Source: Labilibaculum antarcticum (GTDB lineage Bacteria; Bacteroidota; Bacteroidia; Bacteroidales; Marinifilaceae). Taken from it: a stretch of 64,000 bases of DNA. Positions 26,165 to 34,429 of this stretch are shown here, piece after piece (position 1 is the first letter of the stretch; every line of letters starts with the position of its first letter). The notes below the pieces were generated by a model. It worked only from the letters and a program-made list of their open reading frames with translations, did no database searches and had not been told where the DNA came from. The position numbers were made by a program, and so were the translations under genes. The stretch covers positions 2,884,361 to 2,948,360 of the forward strand of contig NZ_AP018042.1 in the NCBI RefSeq assembly GCF_002356295.1, given 5' to 3'.

Positions 26165-27697
26165 ATGCAAGATTTGAAGTCAAATGTGATCGAAACCTTA
26201 AGGCTTAATACTGATGTGGAAATTGATGAAAACAGCAGGCAAAGCGATGCTGTTCTTAGCCCAATTTCACAACCGGTGTTGTTTCGGGAAGTAGCAGCAC
26301 ATACAAGCGGATTGCAGTTTCTAATGGAAGATCTTGATTTGAGATCTCCAATGGGAAGACGCTACCTGCTGGATTCAAAATTGATGTGTTGCGAAAAAGA
26401 GATCAGTGCAGAATTGAATTTTATTGATCAGCTTGAGCAAGCACTGGAGCTTAATTCAGATTTGATTTCTAAAATTCAGAGCAAATTATCGCACTTGCGT
26501 GATATCCGCGGAAGCGTAAACAATTTGATTGGAAATTTAGTTCTTGATGATGTTGAGCTGTTCGAAATTAAGCTGTTTGCTTTGTTGGCACAGGAAATTG
26601 TTGAGCTTCAAAAAGAAGGAAAGCAGAGTTTTCTGGAAATCTCGGATTTGAGTCAGTTGATTCGCTTGCTGGATCCTCAAAACACAAAAATTCCATCTTT
26701 TTACATTTACGATAATTACTCAGAGGAATTGGCTGAAGCTCGAAAAGAGTTGAAGTTGGCTAAAAGTAAGAATGGAGAATCCGATTTAGATATAGAAGTT
26801 TTGTTTGCCAAAATGCAGGAGATTGAAGCGAATGTTCGCGAAGAACTTTGCACTAAGATTTCTCAGTTTGGAGGTCTTCTGGCGAATGCATTAAATCAAT
26901 TGGCACATTTGGATTTACTGATAGCGAAAGCTGTTCAGGCCAAAAAATGGGACTTCAGTAAGGCTGAAACGTCCGAAGGGGAAACTTCATATACGGGAAT
27001 GTTCAACCCGATGATTAAAAATGAACTGGCAAATCAGAACAAGGAATATCAAGCAATTGATATTGATCTTGAACGATCGGTTTGTTTGATTACCGGAGCA
27101 AATATGGCCGGGAAAACGGTGGTGTTAAAAACACTCGCTCTTTGTCAGTATTTGTTTCAATTTGGCTTTTTTGTTCCAGCCACATCGGCACAAATTAGCA
27201 TTGTTGATAAAGTGATGATATCGGTAGGCGATGAGCAATCAGAATTAAATGGCTTGTCATCTTTTGCCTCTGAAATGTTGAATGTGAGCCGTATGGTAAA
27301 AGATTCAAAAAATCAGAACAATGTTTTGATTTTGATTGATGAATTGGCTCGAACAACAAATCCGGTGGAAGGTTTGGCTATTGTGAATGCTGTGGCTGAT
27401 ATTTTTTATCAAGGAAAAATTAGAAGTGTTATAACCACTCATTACAGTGGATTGAAATATAAATTCAGAAAACTTCGGGTGAAAGGTCTGGATAAGGATT
27501 TGGGTGCAAATGTGATCACCTACAAAAATATAAACAGTTATATGGATTATTCATTGGTAGAGGATCTTGAAGGGGAAGTTCCTCATGAAGCGCTTCGGAT
27601 TGCTTCTTTATTGGGAATCGATAAAGAGATAATTGAACGGGCGCAGAACCATTTGAATGAAGAAACTAGCAAGGAAAATACATTTATAAAAGGATAA
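26165..27697 (+). CDS. kamC: Lysine 5,6-aminomutase reactivase ATPase KamC (MutS-like)
   Basis: 510 residues. The C-terminal half is a MutS-type ATPase domain: Walker A GANMAGKTVVLKT at about 313-325, Walker B NVLILIDELARTTNPVEG, and the later SVITTHYSGL. The N-terminal half is helical and lacks the mismatch-recognition domain of true MutS, so repair is unlikely. It lies between kamB and kamD with almost no gaps (6 bases before, next stop/start adjacent). ATP-driven remodelling to exchange spent cobalamin in KamDE is the proposed role. Confidence 0.85.
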   Translation: MQDLKSNVIETLRLNTDVEIDENSRQSDAVLSPISQPVLFREVAAHTSGLQFLMEDLDLRSPMGRRYLLDSKLMCCEKEISAELNFIDQLEQALELNSDLISKIQSKLSHLRDIRGSVNNLIGNLVLDDVELFEIKLFALLAQEIVELQKEGKQSFLEISDLSQLIRLLDPQNTKIPSFYIYDNYSEELAEARKELKLAKSKNGESDLDIEVLFAKMQEIEANVREELCTKISQFGGLLANALNQLAHLDLLIAKAVQAKKWDFSKAETSEGETSYTGMFNPMIKNELANQNKEYQAIDIDLERSVCLITGANMAGKTVVLKTLALCQYLFQFGFFVPATSAQISIVDKVMISVGDEQSELNGLSSFASEMLNVSRMVKDSKNQNNVLILIDELARTTNPVEGLAIVNAVADIFYQGKIRSVITTHYSGLKYKFRKLRVKGLDKDLGANVITYKNINSYMDYSLVEDLEGEVPHEALRIASLLGIDKEIIERAQNHLNEETSKENTFIKG

Positions 27698-27703
27698 TTG
27701 AAT

Positions 27704-29257
27704 ATGCAAAGGAGTAAACTAGGTCTTGATTTTGAGAAAGTTGGGCACGCAAAAGAGGTGTCGAAGCGAATTGCAGACGATGTTCAGAAATTCGTAGAGA
27801 ACTATTCTACTGTTTCAGTTGAGCGAACTTTGTGTCGTCTTCTGGGAATCGACGGAGTTGACAAGAACGAGGTGCCGTTGCCAAATGTTGTTATTGATGA
27901 ACTTCAGGAAAAAGGAGTTTTGAGCGAAGGTGTAATGTTCTTTTTGGGAAATGCAATTCTGGAAACAGGTTTAAACCCACAAGAAATTGCAGAGAAAGTC
28001 GCTGTTGGCGAATTGGATATAACTAAGATTCCTGTTCGTTCGACTGAAGAAATTCACAAGGCCATTGAACCTTTTGTAACGAAAAGTATTCAGGTAATTA
28101 GAGATCGCAAAGCAAAAAGAGATAATTACATAAATACAATTGGCGAAGGTCCAAAGCCTTATTTGTACGTGATTGTAGCAACTGGAAACATTTACGAAGA
28201 TGTTGTTCAGGCTGAGGCTGCTGCTCGTCAGGGTGCTGATATTATTGCGGTAATTCGTACTACCGGACAAAGTTTGCTGGATTACGTTCCTTACGGAGCT
28301 ACAACCGAAGGTTTTGGTGGAACTGTCGCAACTCAAGAGAATTTCCGAATTATGCGTACTCACCTAGATAAGATTGGTGAGGAAGAGGGGAAATATATCC
28401 GTTTGTGTAATTACTGTTCTGGTTTGTGTATGCCAGAGATTGCTGCCATGGGAGCAATTGAAGGTTTGGATGTGATGTTGAATGATGCATTGTACGGTAT
28501 TCTTTTCCGTGATATCAACATGCAACGTACTATCGTTGATCAGTACTTCTCAAGATTATTGAATGGTTTTGCTGGTGTAATTATTAACACCGGAGAAGAT
28601 AATTACCTAACAACTGCTGATGCATTTGATGAGGCTCACACGGTGTTGGCTTCTGATTTTATTAATGAGCAGTTGGCTTTGGTAGCAGGTTTGCCTGAAG
28701 AGCAAATGGGATTAGGTCACGCTTTCGAAATGGAACCAGGACTAGAGAATGGTTTCCTTTATGAGTTGGGTCAAGCTCAAATGATCAGAGAGATTTTCCC
28801 TAAGGCTCCTCTAAAATATATGCCTCCAACAAAATTCATGACTGGAAATGTTTTTAAAGGTCATGTTCAGGATGCATTATTCAATCAAATTTCAATTTGG
28901 ACAGGACAAGGAATTCAATTGTTGGGAATGCTTACCGAAGCAATTCATACACCATTCATGTCCGATAGATATCTTTCTATTGAGAATGCAAAATACATCT
29001 TCAACAATATGAAGAGTATTGGTGATGAAATGGAATTTAAAGAAGGTGGAATCATCCGTCAGCGTGCAGCAAAAGTTCTTGATGATGCAATCGAATTGGT
29101 TGAGAAAATCGAAAAAGAAGGATTGTTCAATGCACTTGAAAAAGGGATTTTTGCTGATATCAAACGTCCCAAAGATGGTGGTAAAGGTTTAGCTGGAGTT
29201 GTGGAAAAAGGAAGCAACTACTTTAATCCGTTTATTGAATTATTGCATAAAAAGTAA
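27704..29257 (+). CDS. kamD: Lysine 5,6-aminomutase alpha subunit
   Basis: 517 residues from the ATG at 27704; an in-frame TTG two codons earlier directly abuts the kamC stop and is less likely. TIM-barrel catalytic subunit of the adenosylcobalamin- and pyridoxal-phosphate-dependent mutase that moves the terminal amino group of beta-lysine to C5. Family sequences such as CNYCSGLCMPEIAAMGAIEGLD and the C-terminal KAPLKYMPPTKFMTGNVFKGH are present. The partner subunit gene follows after a 152-base gap that contains repeat sequence. Confidence 0.95.
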   Translation: MQRSKLGLDFEKVGHAKEVSKRIADDVQKFVENYSTVSVERTLCRLLGIDGVDKNEVPLPNVVIDELQEKGVLSEGVMFFLGNAILETGLNPQEIAEKVAVGELDITKIPVRSTEEIHKAIEPFVTKSIQVIRDRKAKRDNYINTIGEGPKPYLYVIVATGNIYEDVVQAEAAARQGADIIAVIRTTGQSLLDYVPYGATTEGFGGTVATQENFRIMRTHLDKIGEEEGKYIRLCNYCSGLCMPEIAAMGAIEGLDVMLNDALYGILFRDINMQRTIVDQYFSRLLNGFAGVIINTGEDNYLTTADAFDEAHTVLASDFINEQLALVAGLPEEQMGLGHAFEMEPGLENGFLYELGQAQMIREIFPKAPLKYMPPTKFMTGNVFKGHVQDALFNQISIWTGQGIQLLGMLTEAIHTPFMSDRYLSIENAKYIFNNMKSIGDEMEFKEGGIIRQRAAKVLDDAIELVEKIEKEGLFNALEKGIFADIKRPKDGGKGLAGVVEKGSNYFNPFIELLHKK

Positions 29258-29409
29258 CAAATAACAAGTATAAAGTATCAAGCGAAAAGTTCCGGAAAAA
29301 TAAGTTTTGTGAGCTGGACAGTTCCCCTTACAGGGCGGATTTAGTGGGGTGTTAAATGCTCAACTAAGATAACTTCTTGATACTGCTTAAAATATAAGGA
29401 GACAAAAAT
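29258..29409. repeat. Intergenic repeat patchwork between kamD and kamE
   Basis: AAGTATCAAG (29273-29282) is inverted against CTTGATACT (29376-29384). Between them lies a TTCCCCTT...TTTAGTGGGGT segment. A related layout occurs at 32200-32389. Confidence 0.5.
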
Positions 29410-30198
29410 ATGAGTGGAGGTCTTTATTCAACCAATTCCAACGAATTTGATAAAACCCTTGATCTAACTAAGATCAAGCCTTACGGTGATACCATGAATG
29501 ATGGTAAAACTCAGGTTAGTTTTACTTTGCCAGTAGAGAAAGGCGATGAAGCCATCGAAGCTGCCAAGCAGATGATGAGAAAAATGGGTTTTGAAAATCC
29601 TCAGGTAGTGTATGTTCAAGAGTTAATGAAAGGGTTTACCTTTTTCAATTGTTATGGCGATTGTGTACATACTGTAGATTTTACGGGAATTACTGTTCCT
29701 AAAGTGGAAGCTACAGCCATGGATATGCACGAAACCGATGATTTTATCAAAGAAAACATTGGTCGTCCGATTCGTATTCTTGGAGCCAGTACTGGCAGTG
29801 ATGCGCATACCGTAGGGATTGATGCAATTATGAACATGAAAGGTTTTGCCGGACATTACGGTTTAGAGCGTTACGGCATGATGGAAGCTTTGAACATGGG
29901 TAGTCAGGTGCCAAATGAAGAATTTATTGCGAAAGCGATCGAATTTAAGGCAGATGTTCTTTTGGTATCTCAAACGGTAACTCAAAAAGATATTCACATT
30001 AAAAACCTTGTTGAGCTTGTTGAACTAATGGAGGCTGAAGGATTACGCGAAAAGGTAATTTTGATTTGTGGCGGACCACGAATTTCTCATGAGTTGGCAA
30101 AAGAATTAGGCTACGATGCAGGTTTTGGAATGAACAAATATGCCGATGATGTAGCATCGTATGCTGCACAGGAATTAAGCCGTAGGTTGAACGCGTAA
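29410..30198 (+). CDS. kamE: Lysine 5,6-aminomutase beta subunit
   Basis: 262 residues. The cobalamin-binding motif D-x-H-x-x-G is DAHTVG at 131-136, with the cobalt-ligand His at 133. Lys144 in MNMKG lies where the clostridial enzyme (Lys144 beta) holds pyridoxal phosphate. Both numbers coincide with those known for the Clostridium sticklandii enzyme. The C-terminal part is the Rossmann-like cobalamin domain (ILICGGPRISHELAKELGYDAGFG). It pairs with KamD. All key residues are present, so the mutase should be active. Confidence 0.96.
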   Translation: MSGGLYSTNSNEFDKTLDLTKIKPYGDTMNDGKTQVSFTLPVEKGDEAIEAAKQMMRKMGFENPQVVYVQELMKGFTFFNCYGDCVHTVDFTGITVPKVEATAMDMHETDDFIKENIGRPIRILGASTGSDAHTVGIDAIMNMKGFAGHYGLERYGMMEALNMGSQVPNEEFIAKAIEFKADVLLVSQTVTQKDIHIKNLVELVELMEAEGLREKVILICGGPRISHELAKELGYDAGFGMNKYADDVASYAAQELSRRLNA

Positions 30199-30277
30199 AT
30201 AAAGAGAAATAGTACAATGTATCAGGATGAAGGTCTTGATACTTGAATCTTGATACTGAATACTAAAAAACACTCAA

Positions 30278-30937
30278 ATGGATAAAAATGAAATCAGAGA
30301 GGTAATTGCTAGGAGAGCTGCTCTCGAATTGCACGATGGTGATGTGGTGAATTTGGGGATAGGATTGCCAACCATTATCCCAAATTACGTTCCTGAAGAT
30401 GTGAATGTGATTTTACAATCGGAGAATGGATTGTTGGGTATGGGTGCTGCTCCTGCTGAAGGAGAAGAAGATCTTGATTTTGTTAACGCAGGAGGTGGAT
30501 TCATCACTTGTAAAAAAGGCGCCAGTAGTTTCGATAGTTCTGTTTCTTTTGGAATCATTAGAGGAGGACACGTTGATGTAACTGTTTTGGGTGCTCTTCA
30601 GGTAGATGAAAAAGGAAATTTGGCCAACTGGATTATTCCGGGTAAAAAGACTCCTGGCATGGGAGGAGCTATGGATTTGATCGTTGGAGCCAAGCGTGTG
30701 ATTCTTGCTATGGAGCATACTGCACGGGGTAGCCATAAAATCATGACCGATTGTAATCTTCCATTAACTGCTGCTGGTCAGGTAGACATGATCATCACAG
30801 AAATGGGTGTTATGGATATCGTTCCTGAAGGAATTCTTTTGAAAGAGATCAATCCTTTGTTTACAATTGAGCAAATTCAGGAAGCTACTGATGCAAAATT
30901 AATTATTGCTGAGGATTTAATTGAAATGAAAAAGTAG
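30278..30937 (+). CDS. atoA: Butyryl-CoA:acetoacetate CoA-transferase, beta subunit
   Basis: 219 residues, B/beta subunit of a type I CoA-transferase. The start LELHDGDVVNLGIGLPTIIPNYV is typical. The catalytic Glu is in the SENGLLGMG motif (about 49-57). It pairs with the alpha subunit at 20928-21578. The stop codon TAG is also the first part of a palindromic repeat (30934-30959). It is placed between kamE and the thiolase gene, so both subunits share the same long operon. Confidence 0.9.
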   Translation: MDKNEIREVIARRAALELHDGDVVNLGIGLPTIIPNYVPEDVNVILQSENGLLGMGAAPAEGEEDLDFVNAGGGFITCKKGASSFDSSVSFGIIRGGHVDVTVLGALQVDEKGNLANWIIPGKKTPGMGGAMDLIVGAKRVILAMEHTARGSHKIMTDCNLPLTAAGQVDMIITEMGVMDIVPEGILLKEINPLFTIEQIQEATDAKLIIAEDLIEMKK

Positions 30938-30959
30938 GGACACGATAGGTCGTGTCTTA
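30934..30959. repeat. REP-like palindrome, copy 1
   Basis: GGGACACGATAGGTCGTGTC: arms GACACGA / TCGTGTC around TAGG. It shares the TAGGGACACGA...TCGTGTC core with the copy at 33543-33567. It overlaps the atoA stop codon. Confidence 0.75.
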
Positions 30960-30993
30960 AACGATAAAGTATCAATCAGAAAATCAAAATACA

Positions 30994-32199
30994 ATGAGCA
31001 AAGTATATATTGTCGCAGCCAAGCGAACTGCAGTAGGTAAATTTTTGGGAGCACTAACTCCTGTTAAAGCTGCTGATTTGGCAGCAATTGTAATCAAGAA
31101 CATCATTTCTGAAACGGGTATTGATGCAGCTAAGATTGATGAGGTTGTTATTGGTAATATCCTTATGGCTGGTCAAGGGCAGGGAATTGCCCGTCAGGCT
31201 TCTATTAAGGGTGGTATTCCTCAGGAAGTACCTGCTTACGGAATCAATATGATTTGTGGTTCGGGGATGAAAACAATCAGTTTGGCTTATGCTAACATTA
31301 AAGCTGGGGAAGCAAATTTGATTCTTGCCGGAGGAACTGAGAACATGTCAGATGCTGGTTTTGTAATGCCGGGAACTGTTCGTGGCGGACACAAAATGAT
31401 GGATTTGAAAGCCGTTGACCACATGGTTTTGGATGGATTAACAGATGCTTTTTCAGGCTATCACATGGGAATTACAGCCGAAAATATTGCTGATAAATAT
31501 AACTTAACCCGCGAAGAGCAGGATGCTTTTTCTTTTGCTTCTCAGCAAAAAGCAATGGCCGCTCAGGATAATGGGAATTTTAAGAATGAAATTGTTCCTG
31601 TAGAGATTAAATCTCGCAGAGAAACAATCATTTTTGATGCAGATGAATTCATTAATCGCGGAACCAGCGTAGAAAAATTAGCTGGCTTGCGTCCGGCTTT
31701 CAAAAAGGATGGAACCGTAACTGCTGGCAATGCATCAGGTATTAACGATGGTGCTGCTTTTGTAATGGTGGCATCGGAAGAAGCCGTTAAAGAGTTTGGT
31801 TTGACTCCTCTTGCAGAAATTGTCGCCACCGGACAAGGTGGTGTAGATCCTGCAATTATGGGCATGGGACCAGTTCCTGCTATTGCAAGTGCATTGAAGA
31901 AAGCCAACATGAAATTGGAACAAATGGACGTGCTGGAACTAAACGAAGCTTTTGCCGCTCAATCATTAGGAGTCGTAAAACAATTGTGCGAAGATCACGC
32001 AGTTGATGCTAATTTCTTTGCCGAAAGATGCAATTTGAACGGTGGAGCTATTGCTTTAGGTCACCCAATTGGAGCATCAGGAACTCGTATCACCGTAAGT
32101 TTGATTCACGAAATGAAGCGCAGCGGAAAAGAGTACGGTTTGGCTTCACTTTGTATCGGTGGCGGAATGGGAACTGCAATTATTTTGAAAAACGTGTAA
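30994..32199 (+). CDS. atoB: Acetyl-CoA acetyltransferase (thiolase)
   Basis: 401 residues. The nucleophilic Cys is in NMICGSGMKTISL (about residue 89). The C-terminal GHPIGASG and CIGGGMGTA carry the other catalytic His and Cys. In this operon it should run in the breakdown direction: acetoacetyl-CoA formed by the CoA-transferase is split to two acetyl-CoA, one of which feeds back to Kce and one goes to acetate and ATP. Absence of crotonase and 3-hydroxybutyryl-CoA dehydrogenase genes nearby supports that direction. Confidence 0.94.
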   Translation: MSKVYIVAAKRTAVGKFLGALTPVKAADLAAIVIKNIISETGIDAAKIDEVVIGNILMAGQGQGIARQASIKGGIPQEVPAYGINMICGSGMKTISLAYANIKAGEANLILAGGTENMSDAGFVMPGTVRGGHKMMDLKAVDHMVLDGLTDAFSGYHMGITAENIADKYNLTREEQDAFSFASQQKAMAAQDNGNFKNEIVPVEIKSRRETIIFDADEFINRGTSVEKLAGLRPAFKKDGTVTAGNASGINDGAAFVMVASEEAVKEFGLTPLAEIVATGQGGVDPAIMGMGPVPAIASALKKANMKLEQMDVLELNEAFAAQSLGVVKQLCEDHAVDANFFAERCNLNGGAIALGHPIGASGTRITVSLIHEMKRSGKEYGLASLCIGGGMGTAIILKNV

Positions 32200-32389
32200 T
32201 GATATCAAGTATCAAGTAAAAAATGTCAAGAAAATAACTTTTCCAGAGAATGATGCGAGTAAAGTCCTTGCTCAAGTCTGGGAATTAGTATTGGAACTGT
32301 AAATTAAAATCTCCTTTAGGAGATTTAGGGGTAGGTCAGTGTTTAATTTTCGAAGATATTAAAATCTTGATGCCATTCTAATAAAAACT
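32200..32389. repeat. Intergenic repeat patchwork between thiolase and acyl-CoA dehydrogenase genes
   Basis: ATCAAGTATCAAG at 32204-32216, then CTCCTTTAGGAGATTTAGGG at about 32312-32331, then TCTTGATG near 32365. The order and motifs parallel 29258-29409. No gene is present. Confidence 0.5.
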
Positions 32390-33529
32390 ATGAATTTTAG
32401 CTTAACAAAAGAACAGGAATTATTTCTGCAAATGATTAAAGATTTTGCGGAGAGAGAGGTAAAGCCTTTGGCTGCTGAAGTGGATGATTTGGAACGTTTC
32501 CCAATTGAAACAGTTGAGAAAATGGCCAAAATTGGAATCATGGGTATTCCAATTCCCAAGCAATATGGTGGTGCTGGTGGAACAAATGTAATGTACTCGA
32601 TGGCAGTTGAAGAATTGTCTGCCGTATGTGCAACTACAGGAGTTATTGTATCGGCTCATACATCCTTGTGTGCGGCTCCTATTTTGGAGTACGGAACAGA
32701 GGCACAAAAGCAAAAATACCTTCCTAAACTCGCTTCAGGAGAGTGGATTGGTGCTTTTGGTTTGACAGAACCTAACGCCGGTACCGATGCTTCAGGACAA
32801 CAGACAACTGCAATTGAGGATGGCGATAACTATATTATCAACGGAAGTAAGATATTTATTACCAATGCTGGATTTGCTCATGTTTATGTGATTTTGGCAA
32901 TGACTGACAAGTCTCAGGGAACACGTGGGATTACAGCTTTTATCATTGAAAAAGGGACTCCTGGATTTTCTATCGGAAAGAAAGAGAAGAAAATGGGTAT
33001 TCGTGGTTCTGCAACCTGCGAATTGGTATTTGAAAACTGCCTTGTTCCTAAGGAAAACATGTTGGGTAAATTGAGCAAAGGTTTCGGTATTGCCATGAAG
33101 ACTTTAGATGGCGGACGTATTGGTATCGCGGCTCAGGCTTTGGGTATTGCTCAGGGAGCTATCGACGAAACAGTGAAATATGTGAAAGAAAGAAAACAAT
33201 TCGGTCGTCCGATTTCTGCATTCCAAAACACACAATTTCAGTTGGCTGATATGAATACCAAAACGGAAGCTTCCCGTATGTTGGTTCGCAAAGCGGCTTT
33301 CAAAAAAGATGCTAAACTTCCTTATTCGGTGGATGCTGCAATGGCTAAACTTTACGCTGCTGAAACAGCAATGGAGGTAACCAATAAAGCGGTTCAACTT
33401 CACGGAGGATATGGTTATACCAGAGAATATCCGGTAGAGCGTATGATGCGTGATGCAAAAATCACCGAAATCTACGAAGGAACATCCGAAGTTCAGAAAA
33501 TGGTAATTTCAGCTAACATGTTAAAATAA
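32390..33529 (+). CDS. bcd: Butyryl-CoA dehydrogenase (acyl-CoA dehydrogenase)
   Basis: 379 residues, FAD-dependent short-chain acyl-CoA dehydrogenase. Family signatures are GAFGLTEPNAGTDASGQQT (FAD/substrate loop, about 123-141) and the C-terminal QLHGGYGYTREYPVERMMRDAKI. The catalytic Glu is in IYEGTSEVQ. Here it should reduce crotonyl-CoA, made by Kal, to butyryl-CoA. The electron-transfer flavoprotein genes follow directly, as in butyrate producers with bifurcating Bcd-Etf complexes. Whether this one bifurcates to ferredoxin cannot be seen. Confidence 0.93.
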   Translation: MNFSLTKEQELFLQMIKDFAEREVKPLAAEVDDLERFPIETVEKMAKIGIMGIPIPKQYGGAGGTNVMYSMAVEELSAVCATTGVIVSAHTSLCAAPILEYGTEAQKQKYLPKLASGEWIGAFGLTEPNAGTDASGQQTTAIEDGDNYIINGSKIFITNAGFAHVYVILAMTDKSQGTRGITAFIIEKGTPGFSIGKKEKKMGIRGSATCELVFENCLVPKENMLGKLSKGFGIAMKTLDGGRIGIAAQALGIAQGAIDETVKYVKERKQFGRPISAFQNTQFQLADMNTKTEASRMLVRKAAFKKDAKLPYSVDAAMAKLYAAETAMEVTNKAVQLHGGYGYTREYPVERMMRDAKITEIYEGTSEVQKMVISANMLK

Positions 33530-33542
33530 GGATTTAATCATT

Positions 33543-33608
33543 CGTAGGGACACGACATGTCGTGTCCATTTGACACGAAACGATATAAGGGCACAACATG
33601 TTGTGTCC
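33543..33608. repeat. REP-like palindromes, copies 2 and 3, upstream of etfB
   Basis: GGACACGACATGTCGTGTCC at 33548-33567 is a perfect 20-bp palindrome. A second, GGGCACAACATGTTGTGTCC, at 33589-33608 differs from self-complementarity at one pair. The two are 41 bases apart and in the same orientation. Confidence 0.85.
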
Positions 33609-33635
33609 ATACAATCCCAACAAAAAGAAAACAAA

Positions 33636-34421
33636 ATGAAAATAGTTGTCTGTATTAAACAGGTGCCGGATACAACCGAAATAAAAATTGATCCAGTAAC
33701 GGGAACTTTAATCCGTGACGGTGTGCCAAGTATTATGAACCCTGATGATAAGAGTGGTTTGGAAATGGCATTGCAATTAAAAGATGAAAAAGGAGCTCAC
33801 GTAACCGTAATTACGATGGGACCTCCTCAGGCCGATTTAATTCTTCGTGAAGCGTATGCCATGGGAGTTGATCGTGCCATTCACTTAACGGATCGAAAAT
33901 TTGCAGGAGCAGATACTTTGGCTACTTCACATGCTTTGGCTGGAGCATTACGGAAGATCGATTTTGATCTTTTGATCACAGGTCGTCAGGCGATTGATGG
34001 TGATACAGCTCAGGTAGGTCCTCAGATTGCTGAGCATCTTGATTTGCCTCAGGTATCTTATTTGGAAGATTTGACATTCGACGGAGATAAGACATTCACA
34101 ATGAAACGTCATATCGAAGACGGATACCAAATGTTAGAAGTGGAAGCTCCTTGTGTGGTAACTGTTCTTTCATCGGCAAATACTCCTCGTTACATGAATG
34201 TTGGTGGCATTGTTGATGCTTATAAAAATGAAGTTGAGGTTTGGGGATTCAACGAAATTGAAGTTGATGAGAAAGATCTGGGACTAAAAGGATCTCCAAC
34301 AAGTGTTTATAAGGCATTTGCGCGTGGTTTGAAACCATCGGGAGAGCTTTACGAAGTAGGAACTGATGAGGCCGTAGGAATCATCATCAAGAAATTAAAA
34401 GAGAAATTCATTCTAAACTAA
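33636..34421 (+). CDS. etfB: Electron transfer flavoprotein, beta subunit
   Basis: 261 residues from the ATG at 33636 (MKIVVCIKQVPDT). The longer frame from 33570 would start in the REP palindromes and is rejected. The sequence MNPDDKSGLEMALQLK, VITMGPPQADLILREAYAMG and GRQAIDGDTAQVGPQ are EtfB hallmarks and resemble those of butyrate-forming anaerobes whose Etf bifurcates electrons. It delivers electrons from NADH to Bcd. etfA starts 8 bases after its stop. Confidence 0.94.
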   Translation: MKIVVCIKQVPDTTEIKIDPVTGTLIRDGVPSIMNPDDKSGLEMALQLKDEKGAHVTVITMGPPQADLILREAYAMGVDRAIHLTDRKFAGADTLATSHALAGALRKIDFDLLITGRQAIDGDTAQVGPQIAEHLDLPQVSYLEDLTFDGDKTFTMKRHIEDGYQMLEVEAPCVVTVLSSANTPRYMNVGGIVDAYKNEVEVWGFNEIEVDEKDLGLKGSPTSVYKAFARGLKPSGELYEVGTDEAVGIIIKKLKEKFILN

Positions 34422-34429
34422 TTATAGCC

